DNA of 38,690 nucleotides, taken from the NCBI GenBank assembly GCA_964411505.1, contig CAYPLH010000038.1:1-38690 (forward strand). Direction: 5' to 3'. This document shows positions 16,109 through 26,145 of this stretch, piece after piece. This DNA comes from CAYPLH01 sp964411505 (GTDB taxonomy: Bacteria > Bacillota > Clostridia > CAYPLH01 > DUMO01). The position numbers were made by a program, and so were the translations under genes. The notes beneath the pieces are model-generated. The model saw only the letters and a list, made by a program, of their open reading frames with translations. It was not told where the DNA came from and searched no databases. Position 1 is the first letter of the stretch, and each line of letters opens with the position of its first letter.

Positions 16109-16936
16109 CTATAAATCAATTTCTAATAATAATGGAGTATGGTCTTGTCTTGGACCTGAATCAATCATTTCAGATTTAACAACCTTATCTGCAATTCTAT
16201 CACTAACCAGCCAATAATCAATTCTCCATCCTGAATTATTAATCTTACTCGTTTTAACACGCTGAGCCCACCAAGTATAATTATCTCTTACATCGCCGTG
16301 TACATGACGGAAGGTATCTATAAACCCTTTTGCTAAAAGATTTGTGAATCCTTGACGCTCCTCATCTGTAAAACCAGCTGATCTACGGTTATTATTAGGG
16401 TGAGCTAAATCTATTTCTTTATGTGCCACATTAAAATCACCTGTTGCTATAACATACTTATCTTTATCAAGATTTACTAAATAATCTGCATATTTTGCAT
16501 CCCAAATCTGACGTTCTTCTAGACGGCTCAAGCCATCCCCTGCATTGGGTGTATAAACCTGAGTTAAATAGAAATTATCAAACTCCAATGTTATGATTCT
16601 CCCCTCAAGGTCCATGGTACTTGGCGCACCAATTATAGGAAAAGTAACAGATGGTTTTAAGTCATTCTTATATAAAAACATGGTGCCTGCGTAACCCTTG
16701 CGAGCTGGTTCTACTGAACTATTCCAAACAACTTCGTAATCTGGAAACTTGTCCTTCAAAATTTCTAAATGCTTTTTGGTAGGGCCATTACTTGATAACT
16801 TAGTTTCCTGTAAAGCAATAATTTCTGGATTATGTTCTATAATAGTGTTTATTACATTTTGAGATAATAAAGCACGTGGTGAATCACTAGTTAGTGCTGC
16901 ATTTAACGAATCAATATTCCATGAAATAAACTTCAA
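16109..16936 (-). CDS. Exodeoxyribonuclease III-type AP endonuclease
   Basis: A 275-residue protein of the exonuclease III/endonuclease-exonuclease-phosphatase fold. Motifs in order are MKFISWNIDSLN (N-terminal strand with Asn), ALQETKLS (metal-binding Glu), a conserved Tyr in VYTPNAG, GDFNVAH (Asp and Asn of the active site), RIDYWLVS and the catalytic QDHTPLLLE. It cleaves DNA at abasic sites and degrades 3' ends in base-excision repair. The start is a TTG at 16936: aaaggagg lies 7 nt upstream, and the protein then begins exactly with the family's MKFISWN. In-frame ATGs further upstream (from 17002) would add 22 non-homologous residues. It is monocistronic, with a clear terminator downstream. 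Confidence 0.9.
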   Translation of the reverse strand: MKFISWNIDSLNAALTSDSPRALLSQNVINTIIEHNPEIIALQETKLSSNGPTKKHLEILKDKFPDYEVVWNSSVEPARKGYAGTMFLYKNDLKPSVTFPIIGAPSTMDLEGRIITLEFDNFYLTQVYTPNAGDGLSRLEERQIWDAKYADYLVNLDKDKYVIATGDFNVAHKEIDLAHPNNNRRSAGFTDEERQGFTNLLAKGFIDTFRHVHGDVRDNYTWWAQRVKTSKINNSGWRIDYWLVSDRIADKVVKSEMIDSGPRQDHTPLLLEIDL

Positions 16937-17153
16937 TGCTTTTCCTCCTTTTAGGTAATAATTTAGATGATATGTTTTTTTCAAAGCTATGTTCATACTC
17001 ATATTCTTAAATACCTCTATTTAATTATACATGTTTAATTAAAAATTACCATCAATTTATCTATTGTTGGAATCAGATAGGGGGTACATTATTCCCTACT
17101 ACTAGGGCGGACTAGGAACCTTAACCTAATTAACAGTGCCCATAATGGACACT

Positions 17154-17191
17154 AAAAAGGGCTTCGGCCAAGACATAACCGAAACCCTTTC
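17154..17191 (-). terminator. Terminator downstream of the giant SLH protein gene
   Basis: AAAGGG-TTCGG arms pair with CCGAA-CCCTTT around an 11-nt loop, followed on the minus strand by TTTTTAG. Confidence 0.65.
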
Positions 17192-17311
17192 CCTTATATG
17201 ATTAGCTAACAGGCCCTGATTTCTATTAGATATAACACTCCGCCGTAGAATGCTACCAATCGCATCTCCCTACGGTCGTATTCTTAGACATTCCTGGCAT
17301 GAGGCGCACCT
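17192..17311. other. Intergenic tail with GC-richer, gene-like remnant sequence
   Basis: Between the giant gene's stop and its terminator, the sequence is GC-richer than the surrounding intergenic DNA and holds a ccgtag/ctacgg inverted repeat (17241-17275). Short minus-strand frames are open but match nothing I recognise. It may be debris from an earlier insertion. Confidence 0.25.
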
Positions 17312-20300
17312 CTATTTACAACTCACTTCACTCCTTGTAAGCAGGGTTACGGCTTCAACGTTGCTCGAGGATACAAAAAAAGATAACGTTTGAGGATGGT
17401 GATGCAGCAAATTATAAAGTACCTGCGCCATCTCAGCTCTGGTAGTTGTACTCGTCGGGGAGAGCTTGCCTTCGTTTCCGCCAATTGTTCCGGTTTCGGC
17501 AAGAAGCGTCATTGCTTCTTTGGCCCAGGAAGCAACGTTCTCTACATCGGCGAAGGATGATAACGGTTCGCCGGCTTTCCCTTCCGGTAGCCTTCCAATG
17601 GACTTTAGTGCATTATACAAAAGAGTGAACATCTCTTGGCGAGTGATTTGCTCGCACGGTGCAAACATATTATCTCCAACACCAGCCGAAATTTTTAGGC
17701 GTTTTGCTACCGCCAGATAGCCTGTATAATAGGTATCCCCGGCATCGGCAAAGTTGTCCTTGGGGTCTCTATCAGGAGCTATACCATATGCCTTCAGCAG
17801 CATAACCATAAATGTTCCCCGAGTCAGCTTGGCATCCGGACTGAATTTACCGTCTCCTGTGCCTAACGTAATTTCCCGTGCAGCAATAAAACCTACCGCC
17901 TTGCTATACCATGCATTTTCTGTCACATCCTTAAAGGTGACTTTATTATAACCCACGGCATATTGCGAAAAATGTCTAGTGCTGAAGCTGATCCTTCCTG
18001 TTACAGGGTCATAGAGGCAATCACTTACTATTTCAAGATCGCCTAAAGCATTGATATAATAGATAACGATAGCCTCTGTATCTTCACCTGCCTTGGGAGC
18101 ATAGGGCAGGGATACAAATACATCCCCTCCAAACTGGGATATGGTTCTCCCTCCACTATTAACATTGACATCGAGTATCGGTCTATCCCCCACTTTCTGT
18201 TGTGCTTCGAGTGAAAGAGAAGATGCATCTACTTTTGAGACCCTAATTTTCACCTCATCTGCTACTTCTACTGCAAGGGCAGAAAGGGCGTTAGCATCAA
18301 AGGTAATGACCGCAATTGGTGTTACTACCTTCAAGGCATCAATTCCGGCTACTGTAGCCTGGCTCACAGCCTCTTGAGGAATGTTTGTTGTTACAGCTGT
18401 AGCATCTGCGGGAGCTTCCACTTTAATCTCAACTCTGGCTACCGTGTCTTCCCCCAGTCTTTCGGCTTCCTTCTGTGCTTGACCGATGGCATCGTTTACC
18501 TGTGTCAAGCTGACTGTAGCCATTGTATTACCTCTACTGTCAAAAGCAGCTGTAACTGTTTTTGTAGCAGTAACTACATTTCCGACAAAACTTATTTCTG
18601 TCTGTGGTCCTTGGGCGGGAGTTCTTGATCCACCACTATCGCCAGATGAGCTATCGCCTGTGGAATCATTATCTCCATCATTGTTACTGGAGTCAGTCTG
18701 TTTAATAAAATATCTGAATTCAACTACCTTGCTTTCTTTATAATCAGCTTTAACTGCATATGCCTTCAGAGTAACTATAGTACCTTCAGTCCCGATAATC
18801 TTGACAATATTGCCACTGGAGCTATTTGTATTCGGAGTGCTACCGTCGGTAGTATAATATATGGTTGCTCCCTGAACGGCAGCAGATAATTTCACAGTGG
18901 ACTTATTTTCAATTGTGCTGCCGTCTTCCACATCAGCAGTAGGTGTAGACAACTGGATGATGAATTCTGCTCTACTGGTTTGGCTCCACTCTCCGTATAC
19001 TGTATCGCATACTGTTGCCGAAACGGTACTGTTGCTAAAAATTGTAAATGGTCCGTCATAGAAGATGGCGTCTTGATTCGGAGTTTTTTCATCTAGACTG
19101 TAATATGCTTCATATTCTTCCGGATAATCAAGACCAACAGTAACCGGGCCAGAGAATGTACCTCCGTTCGGCTTTATGCTTGGTGCAGGTACTAGGGAAA
19201 TTCTGAAAATATTACTATCCGTGCTGTCTATCCCATTCATAGTAATTGTCGGTGTAAGTTTGTAGCTTCCCATAGTATCAATTTGCAAATCATTAAATAT
19301 TGCCTCACCATTTTTGAAAGTTACTGTTTTTGTCCCTCCTAATATGGCTTCGTCACCGTATTTAAGCACCACTGTAACTTCTGAACTATTGTCTCCAGTA
19401 TTAACATTACCGTATGAATCCTTCAGAACAAGCACAGGCTGCTGAGGCCAGATTTGTCCCGCAGATCCTCCTCCCGGCTGTATTTCCCATTCCAACTGAG
19501 CGGCTGTTCCCGACAGGAAGGTCACTTCTACAGCTTCGGTTACAGCCTTCTCGTCAACCATTGCCGTGTATTTCACTGTTTCCGCTTTTGTACTTGCCAC
19601 TGTGAATAACACAGTTCCATCCATGTGTGAAGAAGTTCCATAGACCGCTTCAACTACCGAAATGCCGCTTCCCTGGCTGAGATTCACTGTTTTTCCCCTG
19701 ACAGGGTTGCCATAAACATCTCTCAGGGTCACCGTAATATTGACCTTATCCTTACTATCAGCGATTACCACGGGCTTATCTGCAGCTATGGTTGACTGCC
19801 CAGACTCCGTATCAGGGCCAACTGTAATATTGCCTGTAGCTCCCCTTATAGAATCGTTGTCTATATCTTCAGCTGTTATAATACGTGATCCAGAAGTCTT
19901 TAAAATTACTCCATTAAATATATAGGTTCCTTGATCCGTCTCTGAGAAGGCATAGCTCCCCGGCAATACAGCTTGGCTATCCATCGAGGTTAGCTCAACC
20001 GTTCCTCTGTAGCCTGTAGCTGTGTTACCGTGCAAGTCCTTTGCAGTTACGGTCACATTGAAAGGCACTCCTGCTTTTTGGGACCCTGCCGCTTCTACTA
20101 TAAGGCTCTCCGCCAATCCTGGTACAAAGTCTATAGCTACAGTCGCACCCTGTGTCGCACCGTCAACTTTTACAGTATATACGACTATTTCCGCTTTTGT
20201 ACTTTTTACAACAAATACTGCAGTCCCGTCAGCTTGGGAATCATCCTGAACTGGTGTTATAACTGAGCTGCCGCTGCCTTGTTCCAAAATTACTGTTTTA

Positions 20301-23300
20301 CCGCTGACAGGGTTACCGTAAGTATCTTTGACAGTTACAGTTATGGTGGAATTATCACTTCCATTTGCTGTTACAGTTGCTGTTTCCGCTGCAACTGTTG
20401 TCGTTCCAGTATCTGCTGTATCGGCATTGACTGTGATTTCTTCTTTTTTCCCGATGATTGAGCTGTCATTTTCATCAACAACTGTCAGAGCGGAAAATCT
20501 TGTGTTGTAGAAGGTCACCCCACTGCTGAAGCTGCGTATTCCGGCATCAGCCTGTGTAAAGCTGTAACTATCCGGCACTATCGGAGTCCATCCTCCAGGG
20601 CTGTTTCCGTTATCGGTACTGAAGCTTACCTTTCCTATATAATCCGTAACTGTATTCCCATATTGATCCTTCACTTTGACAGTCACATCAAAGGGTATCC
20701 CTGCTATTTGTATATCTGAAGCGTCAATGATAAATTCCTTTGCCGGTCCCGGTATAAAGGCCACTTGAACTGTTGCCTCTAAAGTAATGTCATCAGTTAC
20801 TGCAGTATAGATTATTGTTTCCGCTTTTGTACTTTTTACAACAAATACTGCAGTCCCGTCAGCTTGGGAATCATCCTGAACTGGTGTTATAACTGAGCTG
20901 CCGCTGCCTTGTTCCAAAATTACTGTTTTACCGCTGACAGGGTTACCGTAAGTATCTTTGACAGTTACAGTTATGGTGGAATTATCACTTCCATTTGCTG
21001 TTACAGTTGCTGTTTCCGCTGCAACTGTTGTCGTTCCAGTATCTGCTGTATCGGCATTGACTGTGATTTCTTCTTTTTTCCCGATGATTGAGCTGTCATT
21101 TTCATCAACAACTGTCAGAGCGGAAAATCTTGTGTTGTAGAAGGTCACCCCACTGCTGAAGCTGCGTATTCCGGCATCAGCCTGTGTAAAGCTGTAACTA
21201 TCCGGCACTATCGGAGTCCATCCTCCAGGGCTGTTTCCGTTATCGGTACTGAAGCTTACCTTTCCTATATAATCCGTAACTGTATTCCCATATTGATCCT
21301 TCACTTTGACAGTCACATCAAAGGGTATCCCTGCTATTTGTATATCTGAAGCGTCAATGATAAATTCCTTTGCCGGTCCCGGTATAAAGGCCACTTGAAC
21401 TGTTGCCTCTAAAGTAATATCATCAGATACTGCAGTATAGATTATTGTTTCCGCTTTTGTATTCTTAACGGTGAAAACAACCTTGCCTGTCTCATCAGAA
21501 ATGCCGTTTACTGGTGAAATATAAGAGTTGCCTTCTTCTTGTAAGAGCGTGACAAGCTTGCCCTCTATCGGATTACCGGAAGCATCCTTTAAGGTTACGG
21601 TAATAGCTGGGCTGTCTGAATTATCTGCAACTACTGTCGTCTTATTTGCTTCAAGGGTTGATTGTTTGGCATTGACAGCTCCTGCCTTAAAGCTGATTTG
21701 AGCTGTCTCGGTAATAGTCAAATTATCTGTTGTCTCAGTGACAGTATAGGTAACCATTTCTATTTTGGTGTTTTTTACCCAAAACATAGCATTACCGCCA
21801 TCGTCCGTAATGCTTTCAGCAGGTGAGATGAAAGAGCTTCCGCTTCCTTGGGTCAAGGCTACCGTTTTTTCCCTGATTGGGTTGCCATAGGCATCCTTTA
21901 GGGTTACAGTTATTACTGCACTATCACTATTGTCAGCCATTAATTCTGTTTCACTGGCAGTAACTTTTGACTGTGCTTGGTCAACCGCTCCTGCTGTAAT
22001 ATTAAAAGGATTGCTCTCCGGGCATTCAATACTATCATTGAGGTTAGTAGACAATGTAAGGGTATAGGTGCCAAGCTCATCTATTTGTAAACCGCTAAAG
22101 CAAGCCACTCCCTTAACAAGAGGTGCTGTTCGGGTATAGGTTGAACCGTCCGGAGTAGCACCGTTTACAGGATTCAAGGTAATAGTAACTGTATTCGAGC
22201 TATCCCCTGTTAATATATTGTCATTGGCATCCCTAAGAGAAACAACTGGCTGCTGATCCCAAACTGCCTTTCCGATGCCTCCAACTGGCTGAGTATCCCA
22301 GACTAGTTTGGTAGCCGGTGCTTGGTGCTTATAAACATTATTCATATAAGATACATATACATTACCATATTTATCCACAGAAACATCATTTACACCCATC
22401 GTACCAGCATTGGGTAGCGATACCCACTGATCTGTACCTGCCACCAAAACCTTTATTTCCCCTTCTTGATAACCGTCCGCCACATATGCATTCCCCGAAT
22501 TGTCTACAGTTATCCCTTCAGGTTCAGCAAATCCTATGCCGATAGTCTTCCACTGTTTGGTGCCCGCAGGTAGCATCTTAATATCTTTATTGATGGAGTC
22601 TGTTACATACAAATTGCCCCCATTATCTAGTGCTAAACCTTTTGGATAAGAAAAGCTTGTATTATATTCAATACTCGACCATTTACTGTCCTCATATTTC
22701 AAGACTTTCATTCCGGTTCCATATCCACAAGTATATACGTTGCCTAGCTTGTCCACTGCCACATCATTGGGTCTTAAAGAATCCAAACTGGTAAAAGGAT
22801 TACCATATTTCAATATCCTACGGTTATTAAAATCCGCAGTATAAATATCTTCTTCATGCAAAGCAAGGCCATAAGAATTATTAAGATCCGGATCTTCAAA
22901 CTCTATTTTCCAATTTTCCCCATCAAAAATCTTTACATTATTCCTGTTCTTATCAACAGCATATACTTGCATACTATCATCAACTGCTATCCCTGTAATA
23001 GAACCAAAGTCATTTGAAGAACTGCCGATAGTTGTCCATCCTCCCGTCCATACCAGTGGGGGAGTGGGAGCAACCTCACCTGTAATAGTGAAGGATTCAC
23101 TGTCAAATATAGCGATATCACTCACGCTGCAGGAGGGTACCAGCCTATAACCGCTGCCCGGCTGGCTGATACGAATATCAACAAAATCAGCTGTGCCATT
23201 GACCATGGTAACCGTTGTGGTACCTGCCAGACCTTCCAGAGATGCACCATTATTGCTATACAGGCTCAAGGTCACTGTATCCGTGCTGTTACCATTAATA

Positions 23301-25771
23301 ACATTTCCCTTTGCATCCTTCAGAGTCAGCTTGGGGTATGGCTGGATAGTCTGCCCAGCGGGGCTGTCTCCTGGCTGAGTATCCCAAACAAGCTGGGTAG
23401 CTGGTGCATTGAGCATATATAATGCACCCCCGGAACCACCTGCATTTTTTGCTGTTGCATTGAGATTTCCCTGGCTATCTAAGGCAATGTCATACGGTTC
23501 CGTGAGACCTCCAATATTTGCCCACTGGGTGCTACCCACACGCAGTTCTTTTATCACATTGTTATTAGTATCTGCTACATAAACATTGCCTACGCCGTCC
23601 ACCATTATTCCTTCAGGACCACCATCAAATCCAGTGCCGATGATTTCCCACTGAGTAGTCCCAGCCGACAGTTTTTTGGCTAAATTTAGATAAGAATCAA
23701 CCACATATACATTACCATCTTTGTCTACTGCTACATCCTGAGGCACAGAAAAAGCACCATCATAGGTAATATCAGACCAATTTGTACCGTTATATTTAAG
23801 GACTGAGGCTCCACCAGAAGTATTCACCGTCGCATATACATTGCCAGATTTATCTAGTGCCACACCTCTGGGCCTATTATCAGTCCATTTTACCATTTCG
23901 GTGCTATTCCACATTATTCTCATATTGTCATAATCCGCCACATATGTGTAACCTGTTGCGTCAACAGCCACACCCTTTGGATAACTAAGCCCTGTAACCG
24001 GAGTATACCATGTATTGCCGTCTAGCTTTTTCAGTTTGCCGTTCCCTAGGCCGGTCCCATGTTCAACTACATAAATGTTATCGTCTTTGTCTATTGCCAG
24101 CCCCCGGACTAAATCAAAGTCATCCGCAATTTTCGTCCATGACCCTGTCCATACACCAGGCTGGTTATAGGTGAAATAACCAAATGGAAGGCTTTCCCCA
24201 CCAGGAGTTGTAACGCTTATATTGACCATACCTGCCCCTTGTGAAGGAGCTGTAACTTCAATGGATGTATCGCTTTTTACCACAAGGTTAACTCCCGCCA
24301 CTTCACCGAATTTGACCAAGGAAGCGGCGGTAAAATTATTGCCGGTAATAGAAACCCTAGTTCCACCTATACCACTTGACGGACTTATGCTGTTCACTGT
24401 GGGGAGAGGAGGGGCATCCATGTTGAAGGCATCACTGCTTTCCCCAACAAGATTAGGGGATAGGCTACAGCTTGGGGTCAGGGTATAGCCGCTGTCCACT
24501 TTGTTTACAGTCAAATCATCAAAGGTAGCAATACCATTTTCAAAGGTTGCCGTTGCACCACTTAGTCTTGCTCCATTGTCGCTATTTATGGTTAATGTCA
24601 CAGTATAATCATTTACGCCCGTTTCCACATGGCCATTGGCGTCTACAAGGGCCACCTTCGGAGGATTTGCCCAAGGATGGCCTGCAGTACCATTGGTAGG
24701 CTGGGTTTCCCATACCAACTTGGTAGCAGGTGCCTGCAACTTCCAAACCAGTTTGTTTGTACTATCCGTCACATATATATTTCCTGAACCATCCACAGCT
24801 ATCCTATTTGGATTCTTGGGACCTCCGATGTCACTTCCGCTTATGCTTATCCACCTGTCCTCTGCAAATACCTTGACAGTACGATCTCCTCTACTGACCA
24901 CATAAATATGTCCTGAATGGTCAACAGCAATGCCGTCGGGATTTATCGGATCATTGACATAAGTTCGCGGCATTGTCCTCCATTCACCTCCGCTCACTAT
25001 TCTAATCGAATCCTGACCAATACCAGTTCCACTGCTATACTGTGTCGTCACATAAACATTGCCTGAGTTATCAGTTGCTACATCAGCAATGTAACAAGGT
25101 ACTTTCCCATCGGATGAAGCGCCGAGTATAGTCCAATCACCTTCTTTAAGCATGGCCAGAGAGTTGTAGGATTCAGAATAGTTAATATTCCCCCGGTTTG
25201 CTACATATACATTCAGATCTTCATCCACTGCTACACCAAAAGGAACATATATCCCTCCGCTGTTTTCGGTTGAAGGTTGCCAGGCACCATCAACCCATAT
25301 AGTACTACCGTCGTAAACCATGTAATGCCCTGGAACCCATATCATACCTGTAGACCGCCCACCGATAGCCTTCCATTCAGCCTCTTCACTATCCAGCTGC
25401 TGAACTACACTTTTACTGCTATCTGTTATGTATAAATTTCCGTCCTTGTCTACGGCGATACCATTGGGACTTGCAGACAGTCCTGTATTTATTACAGGCT
25501 GCCAGGATGGGTCGCCAGTTACTAATTTTTTTATTTCGTTCCCATTGGTAACATATACATTGCCAACTTGGTCAGCTGCAATGCCGAATGGATTTGTAAG
25601 TCCATCAGAATCATTACTACCGATTATGGTCCAAGCATTTGTCCAGGCAGGTGTGGCAGATACCGGTATCGAAAAGCTCGAGATAAGAGCTGCCAAGAGC
25701 ATCAACATAAGCAGCATTCTCATAGTTCCTTTGAAAGCTCTAGATTGACAGATAAAAGAATAAAAGCTCAT
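17312..25771 (-). CDS. Giant secreted SLH-anchored surface protein (NHL, IPT/TIG, Big-like and chitobiase-like repeats)
   Basis: A 2819-residue protein. The ATG at 25771 is chosen because ggaggt sits 8 nt upstream; the in-frame ATG at 25786 overlaps that site. A signal peptide covers residues 1-39 (cleavage after PVSA). Three propeller-like blocks of NHL repeats (GIAVDxxGNVYVTDS) span about 40-345, 550-800 and 905-1150. Each is closed by a TKLVWxTQP module, which also recurs near 2088. An IPT/TIG domain (NSISPSSGIGGTRVSITGNNF) lies near 457-540. Big-type Ig repeats (TVTLKDAYGNPIxGKTV) run from about 1260 to 2085. Two chitobiase-C-terminal-like repeats (PNGGTFSGPVTV, YYTTDGSTPN) lie at about 2194-2350, followed by a Ser/Asp/Gly linker. 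Three SLH repeats (FKDVTENAWY; FADAGDTYY; FADVENVASW) lie at about 2609-2795 and anchor it to the cell wall. The GC content is visibly higher than its neighbours', suggesting transfer. The last 25 residues (SNVEAVTLLTRS) are not SLH-like. Likely an adhesin or S-layer component; no enzymatic domain was seen. Confidence 0.9.
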   Translation of the reverse strand: MSFYSFICQSRAFKGTMRMLLMLMLLAALISSFSIPVSATPAWTNAWTIIGSNDSDGLTNPFGIAADQVGNVYVTNGNEIKKLVTGDPSWQPVINTGLSASPNGIAVDKDGNLYITDSSKSVVQQLDSEEAEWKAIGGRSTGMIWVPGHYMVYDGSTIWVDGAWQPSTENSGGIYVPFGVAVDEDLNVYVANRGNINYSESYNSLAMLKEGDWTILGASSDGKVPCYIADVATDNSGNVYVTTQYSSGTGIGQDSIRIVSGGEWRTMPRTYVNDPINPDGIAVDHSGHIYVVSRGDRTVKVFAEDRWISISGSDIGGPKNPNRIAVDGSGNIYVTDSTNKLVWKLQAPATKLVWETQPTNGTAGHPWANPPKVALVDANGHVETGVNDYTVTLTINSDNGARLSGATATFENGIATFDDLTVNKVDSGYTLTPSCSLSPNLVGESSDAFNMDAPPLPTVNSISPSSGIGGTRVSITGNNFTAASLVKFGEVAGVNLVVKSDTSIEVTAPSQGAGMVNISVTTPGGESLPFGYFTYNQPGVWTGSWTKIADDFDLVRGLAIDKDDNIYVVEHGTGLGNGKLKKLDGNTWYTPVTGLSYPKGVAVDATGYTYVADYDNMRIMWNSTEMVKWTDNRPRGVALDKSGNVYATVNTSGGASVLKYNGTNWSDITYDGAFSVPQDVAVDKDGNVYVVDSYLNLAKKLSAGTTQWEIIGTGFDGGPEGIMVDGVGNVYVADTNNNVIKELRVGSTQWANIGGLTEPYDIALDSQGNLNATAKNAGGSGGALYMLNAPATQLVWDTQPGDSPAGQTIQPYPKLTLKDAKGNVINGNSTDTVTLSLYSNNGASLEGLAGTTTVTMVNGTADFVDIRISQPGSGYRLVPSCSVSDIAIFDSESFTITGEVAPTPPLVWTGGWTTIGSSSNDFGSITGIAVDDSMQVYAVDKNRNNVKIFDGENWKIEFEDPDLNNSYGLALHEEDIYTADFNNRRILKYGNPFTSLDSLRPNDVAVDKLGNVYTCGYGTGMKVLKYEDSKWSSIEYNTSFSYPKGLALDNGGNLYVTDSINKDIKMLPAGTKQWKTIGIGFAEPEGITVDNSGNAYVADGYQEGEIKVLVAGTDQWVSLPNAGTMGVNDVSVDKYGNVYVSYMNNVYKHQAPATKLVWDTQPVGGIGKAVWDQQPVVSLRDANDNILTGDSSNTVTITLNPVNGATPDGSTYTRTAPLVKGVACFSGLQIDELGTYTLTLSTNLNDSIECPESNPFNITAGAVDQAQSKVTASETELMADNSDSAVITVTLKDAYGNPIREKTVALTQGSGSSFISPAESITDDGGNAMFWVKNTKIEMVTYTVTETTDNLTITETAQISFKAGAVNAKQSTLEANKTTVVADNSDSPAITVTLKDASGNPIEGKLVTLLQEEGNSYISPVNGISDETGKVVFTVKNTKAETIIYTAVSDDITLEATVQVAFIPGPAKEFIIDASDIQIAGIPFDVTVKVKDQYGNTVTDYIGKVSFSTDNGNSPGGWTPIVPDSYSFTQADAGIRSFSSGVTFYNTRFSALTVVDENDSSIIGKKEEITVNADTADTGTTTVAAETATVTANGSDNSTITVTVKDTYGNPVSGKTVILEQGSGSSVITPVQDDSQADGTAVFVVKSTKAETIIYTAVTDDITLEATVQVAFIPGPAKEFIIDASDIQIAGIPFDVTVKVKDQYGNTVTDYIGKVSFSTDNGNSPGGWTPIVPDSYSFTQADAGIRSFSSGVTFYNTRFSALTVVDENDSSIIGKKEEITVNADTADTGTTTVAAETATVTANGSDNSTITVTVKDTYGNPVSGKTVILEQGSGSSVITPVQDDSQADGTAVFVVKSTKAEIVVYTVKVDGATQGATVAIDFVPGLAESLIVEAAGSQKAGVPFNVTVTAKDLHGNTATGYRGTVELTSMDSQAVLPGSYAFSETDQGTYIFNGVILKTSGSRIITAEDIDNDSIRGATGNITVGPDTESGQSTIAADKPVVIADSKDKVNITVTLRDVYGNPVRGKTVNLSQGSGISVVEAVYGTSSHMDGTVLFTVASTKAETVKYTAMVDEKAVTEAVEVTFLSGTAAQLEWEIQPGGGSAGQIWPQQPVLVLKDSYGNVNTGDNSSEVTVVLKYGDEAILGGTKTVTFKNGEAIFNDLQIDTMGSYKLTPTITMNGIDSTDSNIFRISLVPAPSIKPNGGTFSGPVTVGLDYPEEYEAYYSLDEKTPNQDAIFYDGPFTIFSNSTVSATVCDTVYGEWSQTSRAEFIIQLSTPTADVEDGSTIENKSTVKLSAAVQGATIYYTTDGSTPNTNSSSGNIVKIIGTEGTIVTLKAYAVKADYKESKVVEFRYFIKQTDSSNNDGDNDSTGDSSSGDSGGSRTPAQGPQTEISFVGNVVTATKTVTAAFDSRGNTMATVSLTQVNDAIGQAQKEAERLGEDTVARVEIKVEAPADATAVTTNIPQEAVSQATVAGIDALKVVTPIAVITFDANALSALAVEVADEVKIRVSKVDASSLSLEAQQKVGDRPILDVNVNSGGRTISQFGGDVFVSLPYAPKAGEDTEAIVIYYINALGDLEIVSDCLYDPVTGRISFSTRHFSQYAVGYNKVTFKDVTENAWYSKAVGFIAAREITLGTGDGKFSPDAKLTRGTFMVMLLKAYGIAPDRDPKDNFADAGDTYYTGYLAVAKRLKISAGVGDNMFAPCEQITRQEMFTLLYNALKSIGRLPEGKAGEPLSSFADVENVASWAKEAMTLLAETGTIGGNEGKLSPTSTTTRAEMAQVLYNLLHHHPQTLSFFVSSSNVEAVTLLTRSEVSCK
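20188..21461 (-). repeat. 630-bp near-perfect tandem duplication inside the giant surface gene
   Basis: 20188-20817 and 20818-21447 are direct repeats with a 630-bp period; identity continues about 14 bp further. The only differences I found are at 20789/21419 and 20797/21427 (the latter changes Thr to Ser). Each unit encodes 210 residues: one Big-type Ig repeat plus a second beta domain (AKEFIIDASDIQIAG...). The period is a multiple of 3, so copy-number changes keep the frame. Confidence 0.95.
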
Positions 25772-25839
25772 AATAACTACCTCCATTTTATTTAATATAT
25801 TCTTAACAGTTCATCTCCAGTTTTTCTACTCTGTTCTAT

Positions 25840-25883
25840 ACTTTTCTGTTTAACCATCAGTATAGGGCTCTTGACAGAAAAGT
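25840..25883 (-). promoter_or_regulatory. Structured leader of the giant surface gene, pseudoknot-like
   Basis: In the roughly 170-nt 5' leader (minus strand), ACTTTTCTGT pairs perfectly with ACAGAAAAGT across 24 nt. Within that loop, CTATAC can pair with GTATAG that abuts the 3' arm. The order 1-2-1'-2' is that of an H-type pseudoknot or of two competing helices. It matches no riboswitch class I can recall; the class is unknown. Confidence 0.35.
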
Positions 25884-25947
25884 TTATACATGGCTAGTTG
25901 AGACTCTCTGCATAATCATTTAGCAAAGCTTTCTATTCTTCTATTTT

Positions 25948-25976
25948 ATATAAATAATGGCAAGCATGATAGTCAA
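25948..25976 (-). promoter_or_regulatory. Promoter of the giant surface gene
   Basis: Minus-strand TTGACT (25976-25971), 17 nt, TTATAT (25953-25948). The predicted start near 25941 gives a leader of about 170 nt. Confidence 0.5.
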
Positions 25977-26015
25977 TGAATGCTCAATTTCCGGTGATTT
26001 TTGCTATCTTTCGAC

Positions 26016-26054
26016 AAACAGCCTCCGAAACCATTACGGTTCGAAGGCTGTTTT
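26016..26054 (-). terminator. Hairpin, probable terminator of the truncated SLH/signal-peptide region
   Basis: AACAGCCT arms with inner CCGAA/TTCGG-type pairing and a short loop. A TTTT follows on the plus strand and TTTGTC on the minus strand, so it could act in either direction. It lies between the giant gene's promoter and the orphan signal-peptide frame. Confidence 0.45.
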
Positions 26055-26145
26055 CATTACCTGCTCATATGAAGGATATTCGCCAACTTTACGGTCATAT
26101 AATCATACCTACACCACCACCCAAACATTTACTATTAGTATACTG

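Noticed and set aside
20279..21140. Plus-strand open frames of 60 aa, present twice with identical sequence
   Set aside because: They lie opposite the giant surface gene and repeat only because the 630-bp unit is duplicated. They have no ribosome sites and no credible protein features.
25772..25941. c-di-GMP riboswitch in the leader of the giant gene
   Set aside because: The region was compared with the remembered GEMM-I core; the GCA-type conserved elements and tetraloop stem are not present. Only the unexplained interleaved helices are reported.
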